Below, one piece after another: positions 51,924 to 60,735 of a stretch of DNA of 64,000 bases (positions are counted from its first letter, which is position 1; every line of letters begins with the position of its first letter). The position numbers and the translations under genes are program-made. Origin of the DNA: Spirosoma radiotolerans (GTDB lineage: Bacteria; Bacteroidota; Bacteroidia; Cytophagales; Spirosomataceae); NCBI RefSeq assembly GCF_000974425.1, contig NZ_CP010429.1, forward strand, positions 5,627,501-5,691,500, written 5' to 3'. The notes beneath the pieces are model-generated. The model did no database searches. It was given only the letters and a program-made list of their open reading frames with translations, and was not told the DNA's origin.

Positions 51924-52934
51924 ATGAAGGAAATTCGACTAACACGGGGCTTCCTAAATAAACCGACCAACAGTGTTATCATACTGTTCAGTATTATCGT
52001 GCTTATTGAGGCTATTTCGTGGTCTATCGGTTATGATATAAAAGCACATAAGGTGGAAAAAGCCGGCGGCTATTTCTACTATGTAGGCGTATTTCTGGTT
52101 AAGTTCCTAATTCCGGAATTATTCACCTTGTTTATTACTATATCGCTTGTCAATCGTTTCCATAAGTGGTTTAATATGGAAATCGTCGAAAACACCTGGA
52201 AAGAAATAGGCCGTTATGAGCTACGTTTCCTACCAGTTTTGGCCTTAGCCTTTTGGCTGTTTGATCCGGTTACACAGACCATTCGTTTTTTATTAGAACA
52301 GTACCCTACTTATTCCTTCAGCAATTACTGGAAATCGTATATAGTCGATACGTATACATGGCATGTCTACTTCATGTATTTCTTCCCAGTACTTTTGATT
52401 GGTTACACAGCTCTTAACATTTCTCTTCTCCAGGACTTCTTGCACCAACGCCGGGAAGCCCAAGAGATCGCTGAGGCAGAAGCTGCCAAAGCTGCTCAGG
52501 AAGCATTAGCGCTATCCGCAACATTTCTGCCAAAACCCATTGTACCTTCTTCTTTTCTTACCTATCTAAAAGGAAAGAACTTACTCGGCGAACTTGATTT
52601 CCCTGTAAACGACGTTTATTATTTTACCATTGAGGAGCGATTTTACTACGCTGAGTTGGCCAAAGGGAGATATATGATCAGTAAAACACTGAACGAACTG
52701 GAGGCAGAGTTAGACCCCACCCAGTTCTTCCGGATAAAACGAGACTATATTGTTAACCGGCAGGCTGTTTTAAACTATGCCTACTGGGAAAATGGGAAAT
52801 ATATTGTCCGCGTAAACACACCTGAAGGCCACGACATTATCGTTCCCCGCGCACGAATGCAGGAATTTAGAGAATGGCTTCAGAGTGGTCAGGGGCCGTT
52901 TGCTACGTCCGATTCATTTATGTTGGCTACCTAA
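51924..52934 (+). CDS. membrane-anchored LytTR transcriptional regulator
   Basis: A 336-residue one-component regulator. Four hydrophobic spans fill the first 180 residues (SVIILFSIIVLIEAISWSIG, FLVKFLIPELFTLFITISLV, FLPVLALAFWLFDPV, YFMYFFPVLLIGYTALNISL). A helical linker with Glu/Ala repeats follows, then a LytTR DNA-binding domain (about 225-325; FFRIKRDYIVNRQAVLNYAY and VPRARMQEFREWL). There is no receiver domain. Divergent transcription next to a peptide-modification locus suggests that it senses or regulates that locus; this is an inference. Confidence 0.9.
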   Translation: MKEIRLTRGFLNKPTNSVIILFSIIVLIEAISWSIGYDIKAHKVEKAGGYFYYVGVFLVKFLIPELFTLFITISLVNRFHKWFNMEIVENTWKEIGRYELRFLPVLALAFWLFDPVTQTIRFLLEQYPTYSFSNYWKSYIVDTYTWHVYFMYFFPVLLIGYTALNISLLQDFLHQRREAQEIAEAEAAKAAQEALALSATFLPKPIVPSSFLTYLKGKNLLGELDFPVNDVYYFTIEERFYYAELAKGRYMISKTLNELEAELDPTQFFRIKRDYIVNRQAVLNYAYWENGKYIVRVNTPEGHDIIVPRARMQEFREWLQSGQGPFATSDSFMLAT

Positions 52935-52941
52935 AGGCATT

Positions 52942-53643
52942 TTACAAGTAATTTTTAACCGCTATACCATATTTTGGTAACTGACGGCAGCTGTTCAACT
53001 GGAGTTTTTTAGCTATGTGTGCTTTGTGATTTACAGCCGTCCGATAGCTAATATTCAGTTTATCAGCAATATCAGTGGCAGTATGCCCATTTGCAATCAT
53101 GCGTAATACTTCCCGTTCACGCTGGGTCAGGCGACTGAGTTCGGCACGGGTAGAATCAGAGATCACGTCTACGCCATACCCTTTCAGCAAGTTCATAAAG
53201 CCATTACTGTAATAACAGCCCCCATTGCTAACCGTCTGAAAGCAGCGGTACAACTCATCCAGGCCATCTGTAGCATACAGAAACCCAAAGAAGCCAATCT
53301 GCATAGCATTAGCTACCATTCTCAAATCAGAATTGCGGGTATACAGGATAAACTTTGTTTGCTGATTCGATTGTTGCATCTGCTCAACAATCCCAAAGCT
53401 CTGCTGACCTGAAATTTCCGCTTCCAGAATTACACACTGCGGGCGCTTCACTCTGATTTGCTGTAATGTGTCTTCCATCTCAACCGCCCGGCCTACAACA
53501 TTATAGCCTTGCTCTTTCAATAGCTGACTCAAAACCTCGCAATTAAATAACTCAGATTGGGCAACGAGGATTGAGAAGTCCCGTCGCCGAATCGCGAACT
53601 TTTTTGTGAGTTCTTCACGACTGTCTACTTGATTCATGATCAT
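52942..53643 (-). CDS. LuxR-family regulator with degenerate receiver domain
   Basis: A 233-residue regulator. The C-terminal LuxR/GerE helix-turn-helix is normal (LTQREREVLRMIANGHTATD, IADKLNISYRTAVNHKAHIA). The receiver-like N-terminal domain (about residues 18-140) has lost its key residues: the first acidic pair is QS (LVAQSELF), the phospho-accepting Asp is Glu (CVILEAEISG), and the conserved Lys is Ala (GFLYATDG). It therefore probably cannot be phosphorylated in the normal way. Its 3' end is 7 bp from that of the convergent LytTR gene. A probable operator array lies upstream. Confidence 0.9.
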   Translation of the reverse strand: MIMNQVDSREELTKKFAIRRRDFSILVAQSELFNCEVLSQLLKEQGYNVVGRAVEMEDTLQQIRVKRPQCVILEAEISGQQSFGIVEQMQQSNQQTKFILYTRNSDLRMVANAMQIGFFGFLYATDGLDELYRCFQTVSNGGCYYSNGFMNLLKGYGVDVISDSTRAELSRLTQREREVLRMIANGHTATDIADKLNISYRTAVNHKAHIAKKLQLNSCRQLPKYGIAVKNYL

Positions 53644-53701
53644 TTACATCTATAGGTGGAACAAGGTAACAACGATAAAGGCCATTCGGCAATACTCGAC
53701 G

Positions 53702-53785
53702 GATGAAATCAACCTTTTTCCGGACGAAATCACCTATTTAGTCAAAACTATTTGGGTGATTTCGTCCGGGAAAATGGTGATTTCA
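53702..53785. promoter_or_regulatory. array of four GAAATCACC-type sites (probable operators)
   Basis: GATGAAATCAACC (53702), GACGAAATCACC (53723), GGTGATTTCGTC (53755) and GGTGATTTCA (53776) form two pairs facing each other. The central pair is part of a 15-bp perfect inverted repeat (53720-53734 / 53755-53769, CCGGACGAAATCACC). The array lies in the divergent gap between the LuxR-type gene and the next plus-strand gene, so it is more likely an operator than a terminator. Confidence 0.55.
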
Positions 53786-53796
53786 CGCAAACCGGC

Positions 53797-53828
53797 TTGC
53801 TTTCAGCCTAAATAGGCGCCTATTTTTG
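53797..53828 (+). promoter_or_regulatory. candidate promoter of the 128-residue gene
   Basis: TTG (53797-53799) and TATTTTTG (53821-53828) are 21 bp apart and match the consensus. The ATG follows 35 bases after the -7 box. The operator-like array lies just upstream. Confidence 0.5.
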
Positions 53829-53863
53829 ATCATCCAATTGCACAACACATATTTGACCATCGA

Positions 53864-54250
53864 ATGATGAATCAGGAAGAATCAGCAATATCGTTTGGCT
53901 ACGAAGCCTCAGAAGAGGAGATCCAAAAAGTCATTTTAGCATGGGCGCAGGCAACGGAAGCTTTTCATTACCGCTTTGCTAAATTGGATCGCCTGATCAA
54001 TACGTTACAGACAGCATCTCGTCGGAAGCCCACAGCGAACCGGGCTCGGTTGAACCGGCTTGTCGCCTTGCGGCAACATATGGGCGATGTACTGATGACC
54101 TTACTGATTGACATGTCAAACCAAAAGACAGGTCAACCGGCTCAGTTATCTAAACCTGGTCAACTCTATTCACATGCTAATTTGCTGGATGAGTTGAATC
54201 GACAAATTGATGTCGAACTGATTAGCGTCACGCACGTCGCTCAAGCTTAG
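53864..54250 (+). CDS. small helical protein of unknown function
   Basis: A 128-residue soluble protein, largely helical, with a basic middle (LINTLQTASRRKPTANRARL) and no signal or membrane span. I recognise no domain. It is followed by a strong terminator, so it forms its own unit. It shares its upstream region, with the operator-like array, with the LuxR-type regulator, so it may belong to that regulon. Confidence 0.7.
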   Translation: MMNQEESAISFGYEASEEEIQKVILAWAQATEAFHYRFAKLDRLINTLQTASRRKPTANRARLNRLVALRQHMGDVLMTLLIDMSNQKTGQPAQLSKPGQLYSHANLLDELNRQIDVELISVTHVAQA

Positions 54251-54277
54251 TGTTCACCCTCCCCTCCTATAAAGGTT

Positions 54278-54305
54278 AGCCCCGGCATTGCCGGGGCTTT
54301 TTTTA
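54278..54305 (+). terminator. terminator of the 128-residue gene
   Basis: AGCCCCGGC and GCCGGGGCT form a 9-bp stem with a 3-base loop, followed by six T. A textbook intrinsic terminator; convergent dnaG begins its 3' end 15 bases further on. Confidence 0.95.
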
Positions 54306-54320
54306 TATCGGCTTTGGTGC

Positions 54321-56414
54321 CTACCCAGAAATCACCGTACCGAGAAGGCTTGAAATTTCAATGTCGATTCGTTTGAAATGCATAAACTCCGCTAACAACT
54401 GGTCAGCCTCATCTGCCGATTTATTACTGGCTTCACGAAGTAGTTGTTGTAATGTGGCCATACGCTGTTCGGCCAGCATCTTTTTTATTCGTAGAATATT
54501 CCGATAAGCCGAGTCCGCCAGAATCCCGACCTCTTCTTCTGAAGGCACGAGAATCTCATGCTTCAGCCATCCACCACTAATCTCATATCGAGGGGTTGTT
54601 AGGTGAATCGCCTGGCTTTGAAGCGCGACATCATCCGATCGCTCAGGGGCATCGGAACGGCGATTTAAAAAATCATTGGCCGTCAGAATATCCCCCCGGC
54701 TGTAAGCCTCCCTGAATAAGGTTAGAATAAGGTCATAAGGTGACGTTTGAAAATCGATCTCGTGCAGCTCGCTCAGCACATACTGACAGAGCGTTATACC
54801 GGGCTCCAGTTCACGCGTACCGTAATTAATCAATAACCTGACACACTCCTCTTCCTGATAGGATATAGGCGTTCTAACGGGCTTTACACGCTCATCTCTG
54901 TAGAATCTGTCTGGCTCTGAACCGTTGGGCGTAGGTGCCTGATCAAATGGTTCAGCGCTAAACCCATCGAGTAGCGAATTTATATCCTCAAAAGATGGCT
55001 CGGTCGGGCTATTCATCGAGCCCGATGTGTTTTTTTTACCATTATCGCCTACCCGCTGCTGGCGTTCAACATCCTTTTTGCTTTGATCCTGCTGCTTACG
55101 AAGTAGACGGTTTATCTCAGAAATAACTGACTGTTCGCTGACATGAAACACCTGCGCTACCCGTTGCGAGAGCGTCTGACGCTTAAGCGGATCGGGTATT
55201 CTGGTAATGCTGGCACAAACGTCCGAAATACCTTCTGCCCGCTTAAGTGGATTATCACCCGCTTCGGTTAACCATTGACTGGCTTTAAAGTCGATAAAGT
55301 CTTGTGAGTGTTCCCGGATATACGTTTTAAACGCATCGGCTCCTACCTTGTGTACGTAACTGTCGGGGTCTTCGCCATCGGGCAACAGCAACAGTTTAAG
55401 ATTAAGCCCTTCTTCAAGTACCATGTCCAGCCCACGCAGAGCCGCCTTAATGCCAGCGGCATCACCGTCATAGAGAATGGTAACATTAGGCGTAAAGCGG
55501 GAAATCAATCGGATTTGCTCCGTCGTGAGCGACGTACCCGATGACGCCACTACGTTTTTTATACCGGCCTGATGCAGGGAGATCACATCGGTATACCCTT
55601 CCGTCAGGTAACAGACGTCTTCTTGGCGTATGGCCTGCTTAGCCTGAAAAATCCCGTATAAAACCTGACTTTTATGGTAGACCGTCGTTTCGGGCGAATT
55701 GAGATATTTAGGCTGATTTTTATCGACTTTCAGAATTCTGGCCCCGAAAGCAATGACCCGCCCCGATACGTTGTGGATAGGAAACATAACCCGCCCCCGG
55801 AACCGATCAAATACCTTTTTTTCGCCCCCTGCTGTGCCGTCTTTGATTAAAATTAACCCGGCCTTTTCGAGCAAATCACGACTGTAACCCCGGCGCTGGC
55901 CTTCTTTCAACAGGGCATCCCATTGGTCTAATGTATAGCCAAGCTCAAAGGCGTCGATGGTAGGGTTTGTGAATCCTCTTTCCCGGAAATAACTCAGGCC
56001 GATGCTCTTCCCTTCGTCAGTCGTTCGCATGGTCTCCTGAAAAAAAGTCTTCGCAAAGTTGAGAACAATCAATAAGCTCTCACGTTCATTCTGGCGGAGT
56101 AAATCTTCCGGCGTTTGTTCTTGTTCCTCAATCTCAACGCCATACTTTTTGGCCAGATAGCGCAGTGCTTCTCCATAGCCAATATTTTCGATGTCCATTA
56201 CAAAACGGACAGCATCACCTGCCTTACCACAACCGAAGCATTTATAAATTTGCCGAGTGGGATTGACGTTGAATGATGGCGTTTTCTCATTGTGAAACGG
56301 GCAACAGGCAATGTAATTACTGCCCCGTTTCTTTAAGGATACAAAGTCGTTTATGACCTCCAGAATGTCGGTTGACTGACGGATTCGCTCAACTGTTTCT
56401 TCAGGAATTCGCAT
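54321..56414 (-). CDS. dnaG: DNA primase
   Basis: A 697-residue replication enzyme that makes RNA primers. The N-terminal zinc-binding domain has CCPFHNEKTPSFNVN and YKCFGCGKAGDAVRF (CHC2 motif). The TOPRIM catalytic domain has YLTEGYTDVISLHQAG and LYDGDAAGIKAALRGLDMVL with the metal-binding acidic residues. The C-terminal part (about 440-697) would bind DnaB and is divergent, with a low-complexity linker. Length is within the family range. Confidence 0.95.
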   Translation of the reverse strand: MRIPEETVERIRQSTDILEVINDFVSLKKRGSNYIACCPFHNEKTPSFNVNPTRQIYKCFGCGKAGDAVRFVMDIENIGYGEALRYLAKKYGVEIEEQEQTPEDLLRQNERESLLIVLNFAKTFFQETMRTTDEGKSIGLSYFRERGFTNPTIDAFELGYTLDQWDALLKEGQRRGYSRDLLEKAGLILIKDGTAGGEKKVFDRFRGRVMFPIHNVSGRVIAFGARILKVDKNQPKYLNSPETTVYHKSQVLYGIFQAKQAIRQEDVCYLTEGYTDVISLHQAGIKNVVASSGTSLTTEQIRLISRFTPNVTILYDGDAAGIKAALRGLDMVLEEGLNLKLLLLPDGEDPDSYVHKVGADAFKTYIREHSQDFIDFKASQWLTEAGDNPLKRAEGISDVCASITRIPDPLKRQTLSQRVAQVFHVSEQSVISEINRLLRKQQDQSKKDVERQQRVGDNGKKNTSGSMNSPTEPSFEDINSLLDGFSAEPFDQAPTPNGSEPDRFYRDERVKPVRTPISYQEEECVRLLINYGTRELEPGITLCQYVLSELHEIDFQTSPYDLILTLFREAYSRGDILTANDFLNRRSDAPERSDDVALQSQAIHLTTPRYEISGGWLKHEILVPSEEEVGILADSAYRNILRIKKMLAEQRMATLQQLLREASNKSADEADQLLAEFMHFKRIDIEISSLLGTVISG

Positions 56415-56442
56415 TGATCAGGTACTGGTTAAAATAGATTAT

Positions 56443-56450
56443 CAAATGTA
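56443..56450 (-). promoter_or_regulatory. candidate -7 box for dnaG
   Basis: Read on the minus strand this is TACATTTG, 29 bases upstream of the dnaG start. No -33 match was found at the usual distance. Confidence 0.35.
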
Positions 56451-56590
56451 CAGCGAAAGTTTCGCGCTTGTTTACCGGTTACTCAGGAAGCATTCATAAG
56501 TTAATTTATTCTGGCAGCGTTTTTGCTACCCGTCCTTATTGAGACTCAGCCCCACTATAGAATGACACGACTTTTTTACCGTAATCAATC

Positions 56591-58006
56591 ATGAATGTAC
56601 CTTTCCCCACCGTAACCCATAAACCCTCTTATATCCCAACAAGTATCTACCGAAGCTATCTGGGCTTGTTGGCCAGCCTGCTCCTGCTTGCGTCCCTACA
56701 GGCCTGCCGTGTTCAACCCGATACAGATCCTGTTGTTACGCCCGGTGGCAAATCTGCCGACCAGTATACCGGTGACGTAGCCACTCAATGGGCTGCCTTA
56801 CAACTAAAAATAACTAAATCTACGGCTGGTTTTACGCCACCAGTAGCCTCACGGGCGTATGGATATGCGGGCATAGCCATGTACGAGGCTGTCGTGCCGG
56901 GCATGCCAACGGGCAAGTCACTTGTTGGCCAGTTGCAGGGGCTTACCGCCTTACCACAAGTCGAATCGGGACAAATCTATAACTGGGCTTTAAGTGCCAA
57001 TGCGGCCGAGGCTGCTATGCTCCGGAGCCTATATCCGACCACAAGTGCGGCCAATAAAGCGACGATTGATTCGCTGGAAACAGCCCTGCTAACCGCTTTC
57101 AAAGAAACGGATGAAACCGTGAATCAGCGCTCCGCTGAGTTTGGGAAGAAGATTGCAGCTGCGCTGTTCGATTGGTCCAAAACCGACGGGGGCGATGCTG
57201 GTTACTCGCGTAATTTTCCAGCTAGTTACGTTGTCCCAACAGGTGCCGGTCTATGGCAACCTACTGAAAACGGTCAGAAAATTCCAATGCAACCATATTG
57301 GGGACAAAATCGGACGTTTGTAAAAGCCAATAACGAACTACCCATGCCCAAGCCTCTGCCCTATTCAACAGATGCAAAGTCGGCTACGTTTGCCCAGTAT
57401 TTTGATGTATACACCAAATCAAAAAACTTAACCCAAACCGAAAAGGAGATTGCCGTTTGGTGGGCCGATAATCCCGCCGAAACCTTTACGCCACCGGGTC
57501 ACTCGTATAGCATCGCCCGAATTGCGGCTTTAACAGCCAAAGCGACGCTGGCCAAAGCAGCCGAAACGTTTGCTCGCACAGGCATTTCAGTCGCCGACGC
57601 CTTTACCCTTTGCTGGCGCTGTAAGTATGTCTACAACAACATCCGGCCTTACACCTATATCCGACTCGCCATTGACCCTAGCTGGACAGCATTCTGGCCT
57701 GCTCCTCCCTTTCCGGGTTTTCCATCGGGCCATGCTACCCAATCGTCATCGGCCGCTACGGTGCTGACGGCTCTGTATGGGGAGAACTTTGCTTTCACAG
57801 ATGATTCGCATATTGGTCGGGCAAAAGATGCACAGCGAAATATTGAGTTCAAAGCCCGTTCGTTTACATCCTTTACACAGGCGGCTCAGGAGTCAGCCGA
57901 CTCTCGTTTCTATGGTAACATTCATACCCGTCAGGATAATGAAACCGGGCTCACCGAAGGCAAGAAAATAGGTACCAATGTCAATGCTCTGGCCTGGCAG
58001 AAATAG
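56591..58006 (+). CDS. vanadium-dependent haloperoxidase-like lipoprotein (PAP2 fold)
   Basis: A 471-residue lipoprotein (signal LLASLLLLASLQAC). The C-terminal half carries the vanadium/phosphate-binding pattern of the PAP2/haloperoxidase superfamily: an Arg in NNIRPYTYIRLA, PPFPGFPSGHATQSS with the catalytic His, and SRFYGNIHTRQDNETG, which fits SR-x5-H-x3-D. Bacteroidetes members are annotated as haloperoxidases, but the fold also occurs in acid phosphatases, so the activity is not settled. It probably faces the periplasm or cell surface. A perfect 52-nt palindrome follows the gene. Confidence 0.88.
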   Translation: MNVPFPTVTHKPSYIPTSIYRSYLGLLASLLLLASLQACRVQPDTDPVVTPGGKSADQYTGDVATQWAALQLKITKSTAGFTPPVASRAYGYAGIAMYEAVVPGMPTGKSLVGQLQGLTALPQVESGQIYNWALSANAAEAAMLRSLYPTTSAANKATIDSLETALLTAFKETDETVNQRSAEFGKKIAAALFDWSKTDGGDAGYSRNFPASYVVPTGAGLWQPTENGQKIPMQPYWGQNRTFVKANNELPMPKPLPYSTDAKSATFAQYFDVYTKSKNLTQTEKEIAVWWADNPAETFTPPGHSYSIARIAALTAKATLAKAAETFARTGISVADAFTLCWRCKYVYNNIRPYTYIRLAIDPSWTAFWPAPPFPGFPSGHATQSSSAATVLTALYGENFAFTDDSHIGRAKDAQRNIEFKARSFTSFTQAAQESADSRFYGNIHTRQDNETGLTEGKKIGTNVNALAWQK

Positions 58007-58015
58007 CGACGAGCT

Positions 58016-58067
58016 ATAAACAAAACGAGGCTTCTGAAACTAGTTTCAGAAGCCTCGTTTTGTTTAT
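58016..58067. terminator. 52-nt perfect zero-spacer palindrome
   Basis: Arms 58016-58041 and 58042-58067 are exact complements (ATAAACAAAACGAGGCTTCT, centre GAAACT-AGTTTC) with no spacer. It lies between the convergent haloperoxidase-like gene and purF, 10 bases from each stop, and probably ends both transcripts. T-rich sequence follows on the plus strand. Confidence 0.88.
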
Positions 58068-58077
58068 TTTTTGTGAC

Positions 58078-59970
58078 TTAATACGCTCTCACTAATTTGC
58101 CTTCCATAAAATTCACAAAGGCTTTATTCACGACGACGTTACCACCCGGCGTTGGATAATCGCCCGTGAAATACCAGTCTCCAGAGTGATTTGGACAGGC
58201 TTTATGCAGATTTTCAACCGTTTGATACACGACAGCCACTTCGGCGTTGAGATCGGCGGGGGTAATTATCTGCGCTACTTTTTTCGATAGCTCTTCGTGG
58301 GTGAAGGGCTCGAAAAGAGCCTTTACATAGTTTTGATTCGATGCATTACCCGTTTCTATGGCGGCTACGCACTGGCCGTAGACTTCGTCCAGCAGTTCTT
58401 CCTGCCCTCTGTCCCGGAGAAGTTCAAGAGCAGCCCGGAAGCCAATGAATTCTTTAAACTTCGACATATCAATGCCGTAACAGTCAGGGAATCGGATTTG
58501 CGGAGCCGATGAAACAATAATAATTTTCTTAGGTCCCAGACGGTCCAGCATACGAAGAATGCTCTTTTCCAGCGTTGTTCCCCGCACAATAGAATCGTCG
58601 ACAACGACCACGTTGTCTTTTCCCTTTTTGATGACTTCAAACGTCGTATCGTACACATGCGAGACCATGTCGTCGCGCTGGGAATCATCCGTAATGAATG
58701 TCCGGAGTTTTACATCTTTGGCAACCAGCTTTTCGATGCGCGGTCGGAAAGAAAGTACGCGATCCAGTTCTTCTTCGAAAAGAATGCCATCCATAATGGC
58801 TTTCTTACGCTGTTTGGCCAGATGATCCTCCAGCCCTTCTACCATGCCGAAGAAAGCCGTTTCTGCCGTATTGGGAATGTAGGAGAAAACGGTGTTTTCG
58901 AGGTCGTAATCGATCTCTTTAAGAATCTGCGGGATGAGCAGTTTTCCCAGTGTTTTGCGTTCGTTATAGATATCAGGATCAGTGGCCCGCGAGAAGTAAA
59001 TCCGCTCAAAACTGCATGATTTCTTTTCGATTGGCTTCACGAACTCCTGCTCCATGTATTCACCATACTTGTCGATGATGAGGGCATGGCCGGGTTTCAC
59101 TTCCTGAATGGCGCTGTAATCGACGTTGAAAGCCGTCTTAATAGCTGGTTTTTCCGAGGCTACCACAACAACTTCATCATCAGCGTAGTAGTAAGCTGGA
59201 CGAATACCAGCTGGGTCGCGGGCAACAAAGGCGGCCCCATAGCCCGTCATACCGACCATTGCATAGCCGCCATCAAAATCGCGGCACGACCGGTGCAAAA
59301 CGCGCTGCATGTCGAGGTTATCCTCAATAATATCCGATAGGTCGGGGTTTTCATAGATACCCTTGAATCGTTCGAATACGCGTTGGTTTTCTTCGTCCAA
59401 AAAATGGCCGATTTTTTCCATCACCGTCACGGTGTCAACCTTATCCTTTGGATGCTGACCCAGCGAAACGAGCTTATCGAACAATTCGTCAACATTTGTC
59501 ATGTTGAAATTACCCGCCACAACCAGGTTTCGGCTGCGCCAGTTGCTTTGGCGGAGCATGGGGTGACAATTTTCGATTTCGTTGGCGCCATGCGTACCGT
59601 AACGCAGGTGGCCCATCCATACTTCGCCCGTAAAGGCAATGTTTTCCTGGAGCCATTTTGCGTCTCTGGCCTTGTCTTTGTTGCCTTTGAGCGCCTTGCG
59701 GAATTTCTTATTAACTTTTTCGAAGATGTCCGTTACAGGGCGCTGATCGACGGATCGGTAGCGGCTGATGTACCGATGACCGGCGGGTACGTCGAGTTTG
59801 ATATTGGCAATTCCGGCTCCGTCCTGGCCTCGATTGACCTGCTTTTCCATAAGCAGGTAGAGTTTGTTGGCTCCGTAGAGCGCTGTTCCGTACTTATCAA
59901 TGTAATATTGGTACGGTTTGCGTAGCCTGATTAGGGCAATACCGCACTCATGTTTGATGGCGTCGCTCAT
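58078..59970 (-). CDS. purF: amidophosphoribosyltransferase
   Basis: A 630-residue enzyme that starts purine synthesis by making phosphoribosylamine from PRPP and glutamine. The start at 59970 (MSDAIKHECGIALIRL) places the glutaminase Cys after a short propeptide; the frame could be read from 60054, but that codon lies at the promoter box near 60052. The glutaminase domain includes GHLRYGTHGANEIENCHP, and the PRPP-binding loop is VVVDDSIVRGTTLEKSI. The protein is longer than E. coli PurF (505 residues), as in other Bacteroidetes. Confidence 0.92.
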   Translation of the reverse strand: MSDAIKHECGIALIRLRKPYQYYIDKYGTALYGANKLYLLMEKQVNRGQDGAGIANIKLDVPAGHRYISRYRSVDQRPVTDIFEKVNKKFRKALKGNKDKARDAKWLQENIAFTGEVWMGHLRYGTHGANEIENCHPMLRQSNWRSRNLVVAGNFNMTNVDELFDKLVSLGQHPKDKVDTVTVMEKIGHFLDEENQRVFERFKGIYENPDLSDIIEDNLDMQRVLHRSCRDFDGGYAMVGMTGYGAAFVARDPAGIRPAYYYADDEVVVVASEKPAIKTAFNVDYSAIQEVKPGHALIIDKYGEYMEQEFVKPIEKKSCSFERIYFSRATDPDIYNERKTLGKLLIPQILKEIDYDLENTVFSYIPNTAETAFFGMVEGLEDHLAKQRKKAIMDGILFEEELDRVLSFRPRIEKLVAKDVKLRTFITDDSQRDDMVSHVYDTTFEVIKKGKDNVVVVDDSIVRGTTLEKSILRMLDRLGPKKIIIVSSAPQIRFPDCYGIDMSKFKEFIGFRAALELLRDRGQEELLDEVYGQCVAAIETGNASNQNYVKALFEPFTHEELSKKVAQIITPADLNAEVAVVYQTVENLHKACPNHSGDWYFTGDYPTPGGNVVVNKAFVNFMEGKLVRAY

Positions 59971-60051
59971 GAGAGAGTTTTCGAAGCTCGTTGATTTATG
60001 TAGTACTGAGGTAACGGCGCTGCATAGGCAATGGTTCGGCAGTGCCCTGAA

Positions 60052-60059
60052 CAAATGTA
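60052..60059 (-). promoter_or_regulatory. candidate -7 box for purF
   Basis: Read on the minus strand this is TACATTTG, 82 bases before the chosen purF start. It overlaps the extreme upstream codon of the longer reading frame, which supports the shorter protein. No good -33 box was found. Confidence 0.35.
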
Positions 60060-60075
60060 ATCAAAAAAAGATAAG

Positions 60076-60726
60076 CTAATGACCTTTTAAAGGGTTCGGT
60101 TGTGTCGCCCAGCGACACATTAGCCCGTAAATGATGATCGAGGAAAGGGTGCCAACCAACGAACCAGCAAAAACATCTTCAACAAAATGTTGAAATAAAT
60201 ATACGCGTGAATAGCCCGCCAAAACCCCCAGCAACAACCACACCCAGCCTCTGCTCTTCTTTTGATCCAGAAAAGCCAGCAGCCCAAACATGGCAAAAGC
60301 CGTGGTCGTATGGCCCGAGGGAAAGCTATTGTAGCTATGGATATCCAGGCCTTCAATTACGTGATATTGAAAGGTAGAATGCTCAAAATATTTAAGCGGC
60401 CGGGGCGAACCATCGAAAACAATTTTCTTTAAAAACTCCGATGTAAGCGATGACAGCGCGAAACTAGCGAACGCCATGAGCCCAACCCGCCAGTTGACCA
60501 GGGCAAGAAGCAAAAGACAGACAACGATAAAAAAGGCCCCATCGCCTACATATGTGACATAAGGAAAGATTAAGTCGGCCAATGGGCTGTTCCGGCTGTT
60601 GACCCATTGCATCAGATGCTCCTGTGAGTAAACTACCTGCAAGGTGCCAAACACCACCAACAACAACCCGTAAGGCAGGAAAAAGAGCCGGTTTTTTCGG
60701 AACAAGTCGAACACCATCAGAAACAC
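60076..60726 (-). CDS. PAP2-family membrane phosphatase
   Basis: A 216-residue integral membrane protein with about six spans. The three PAP2 motifs are present: KIVFDGSPRP (K-x6-RP), SFPSGHTTTAFAMFG, and SRVYLFQHFVEDVFAG (SR-x5-H-x3-D). It probably dephosphorylates a lipid such as undecaprenyl pyrophosphate or phosphatidylglycerol phosphate. It starts 9 bp after gldH on the same strand, so the two are one operon. The start may also be the Met four codons on. Confidence 0.9.
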   Translation of the reverse strand: MFLMVFDLFRKNRLFFLPYGLLLVVFGTLQVVYSQEHLMQWVNSRNSPLADLIFPYVTYVGDGAFFIVVCLLLLALVNWRVGLMAFASFALSSLTSEFLKKIVFDGSPRPLKYFEHSTFQYHVIEGLDIHSYNSFPSGHTTTAFAMFGLLAFLDQKKSRGWVWLLLGVLAGYSRVYLFQHFVEDVFAGSLVGTLSSIIIYGLMCRWATQPNPLKGH

Positions 60727-60735
60727 AAAATCGGG

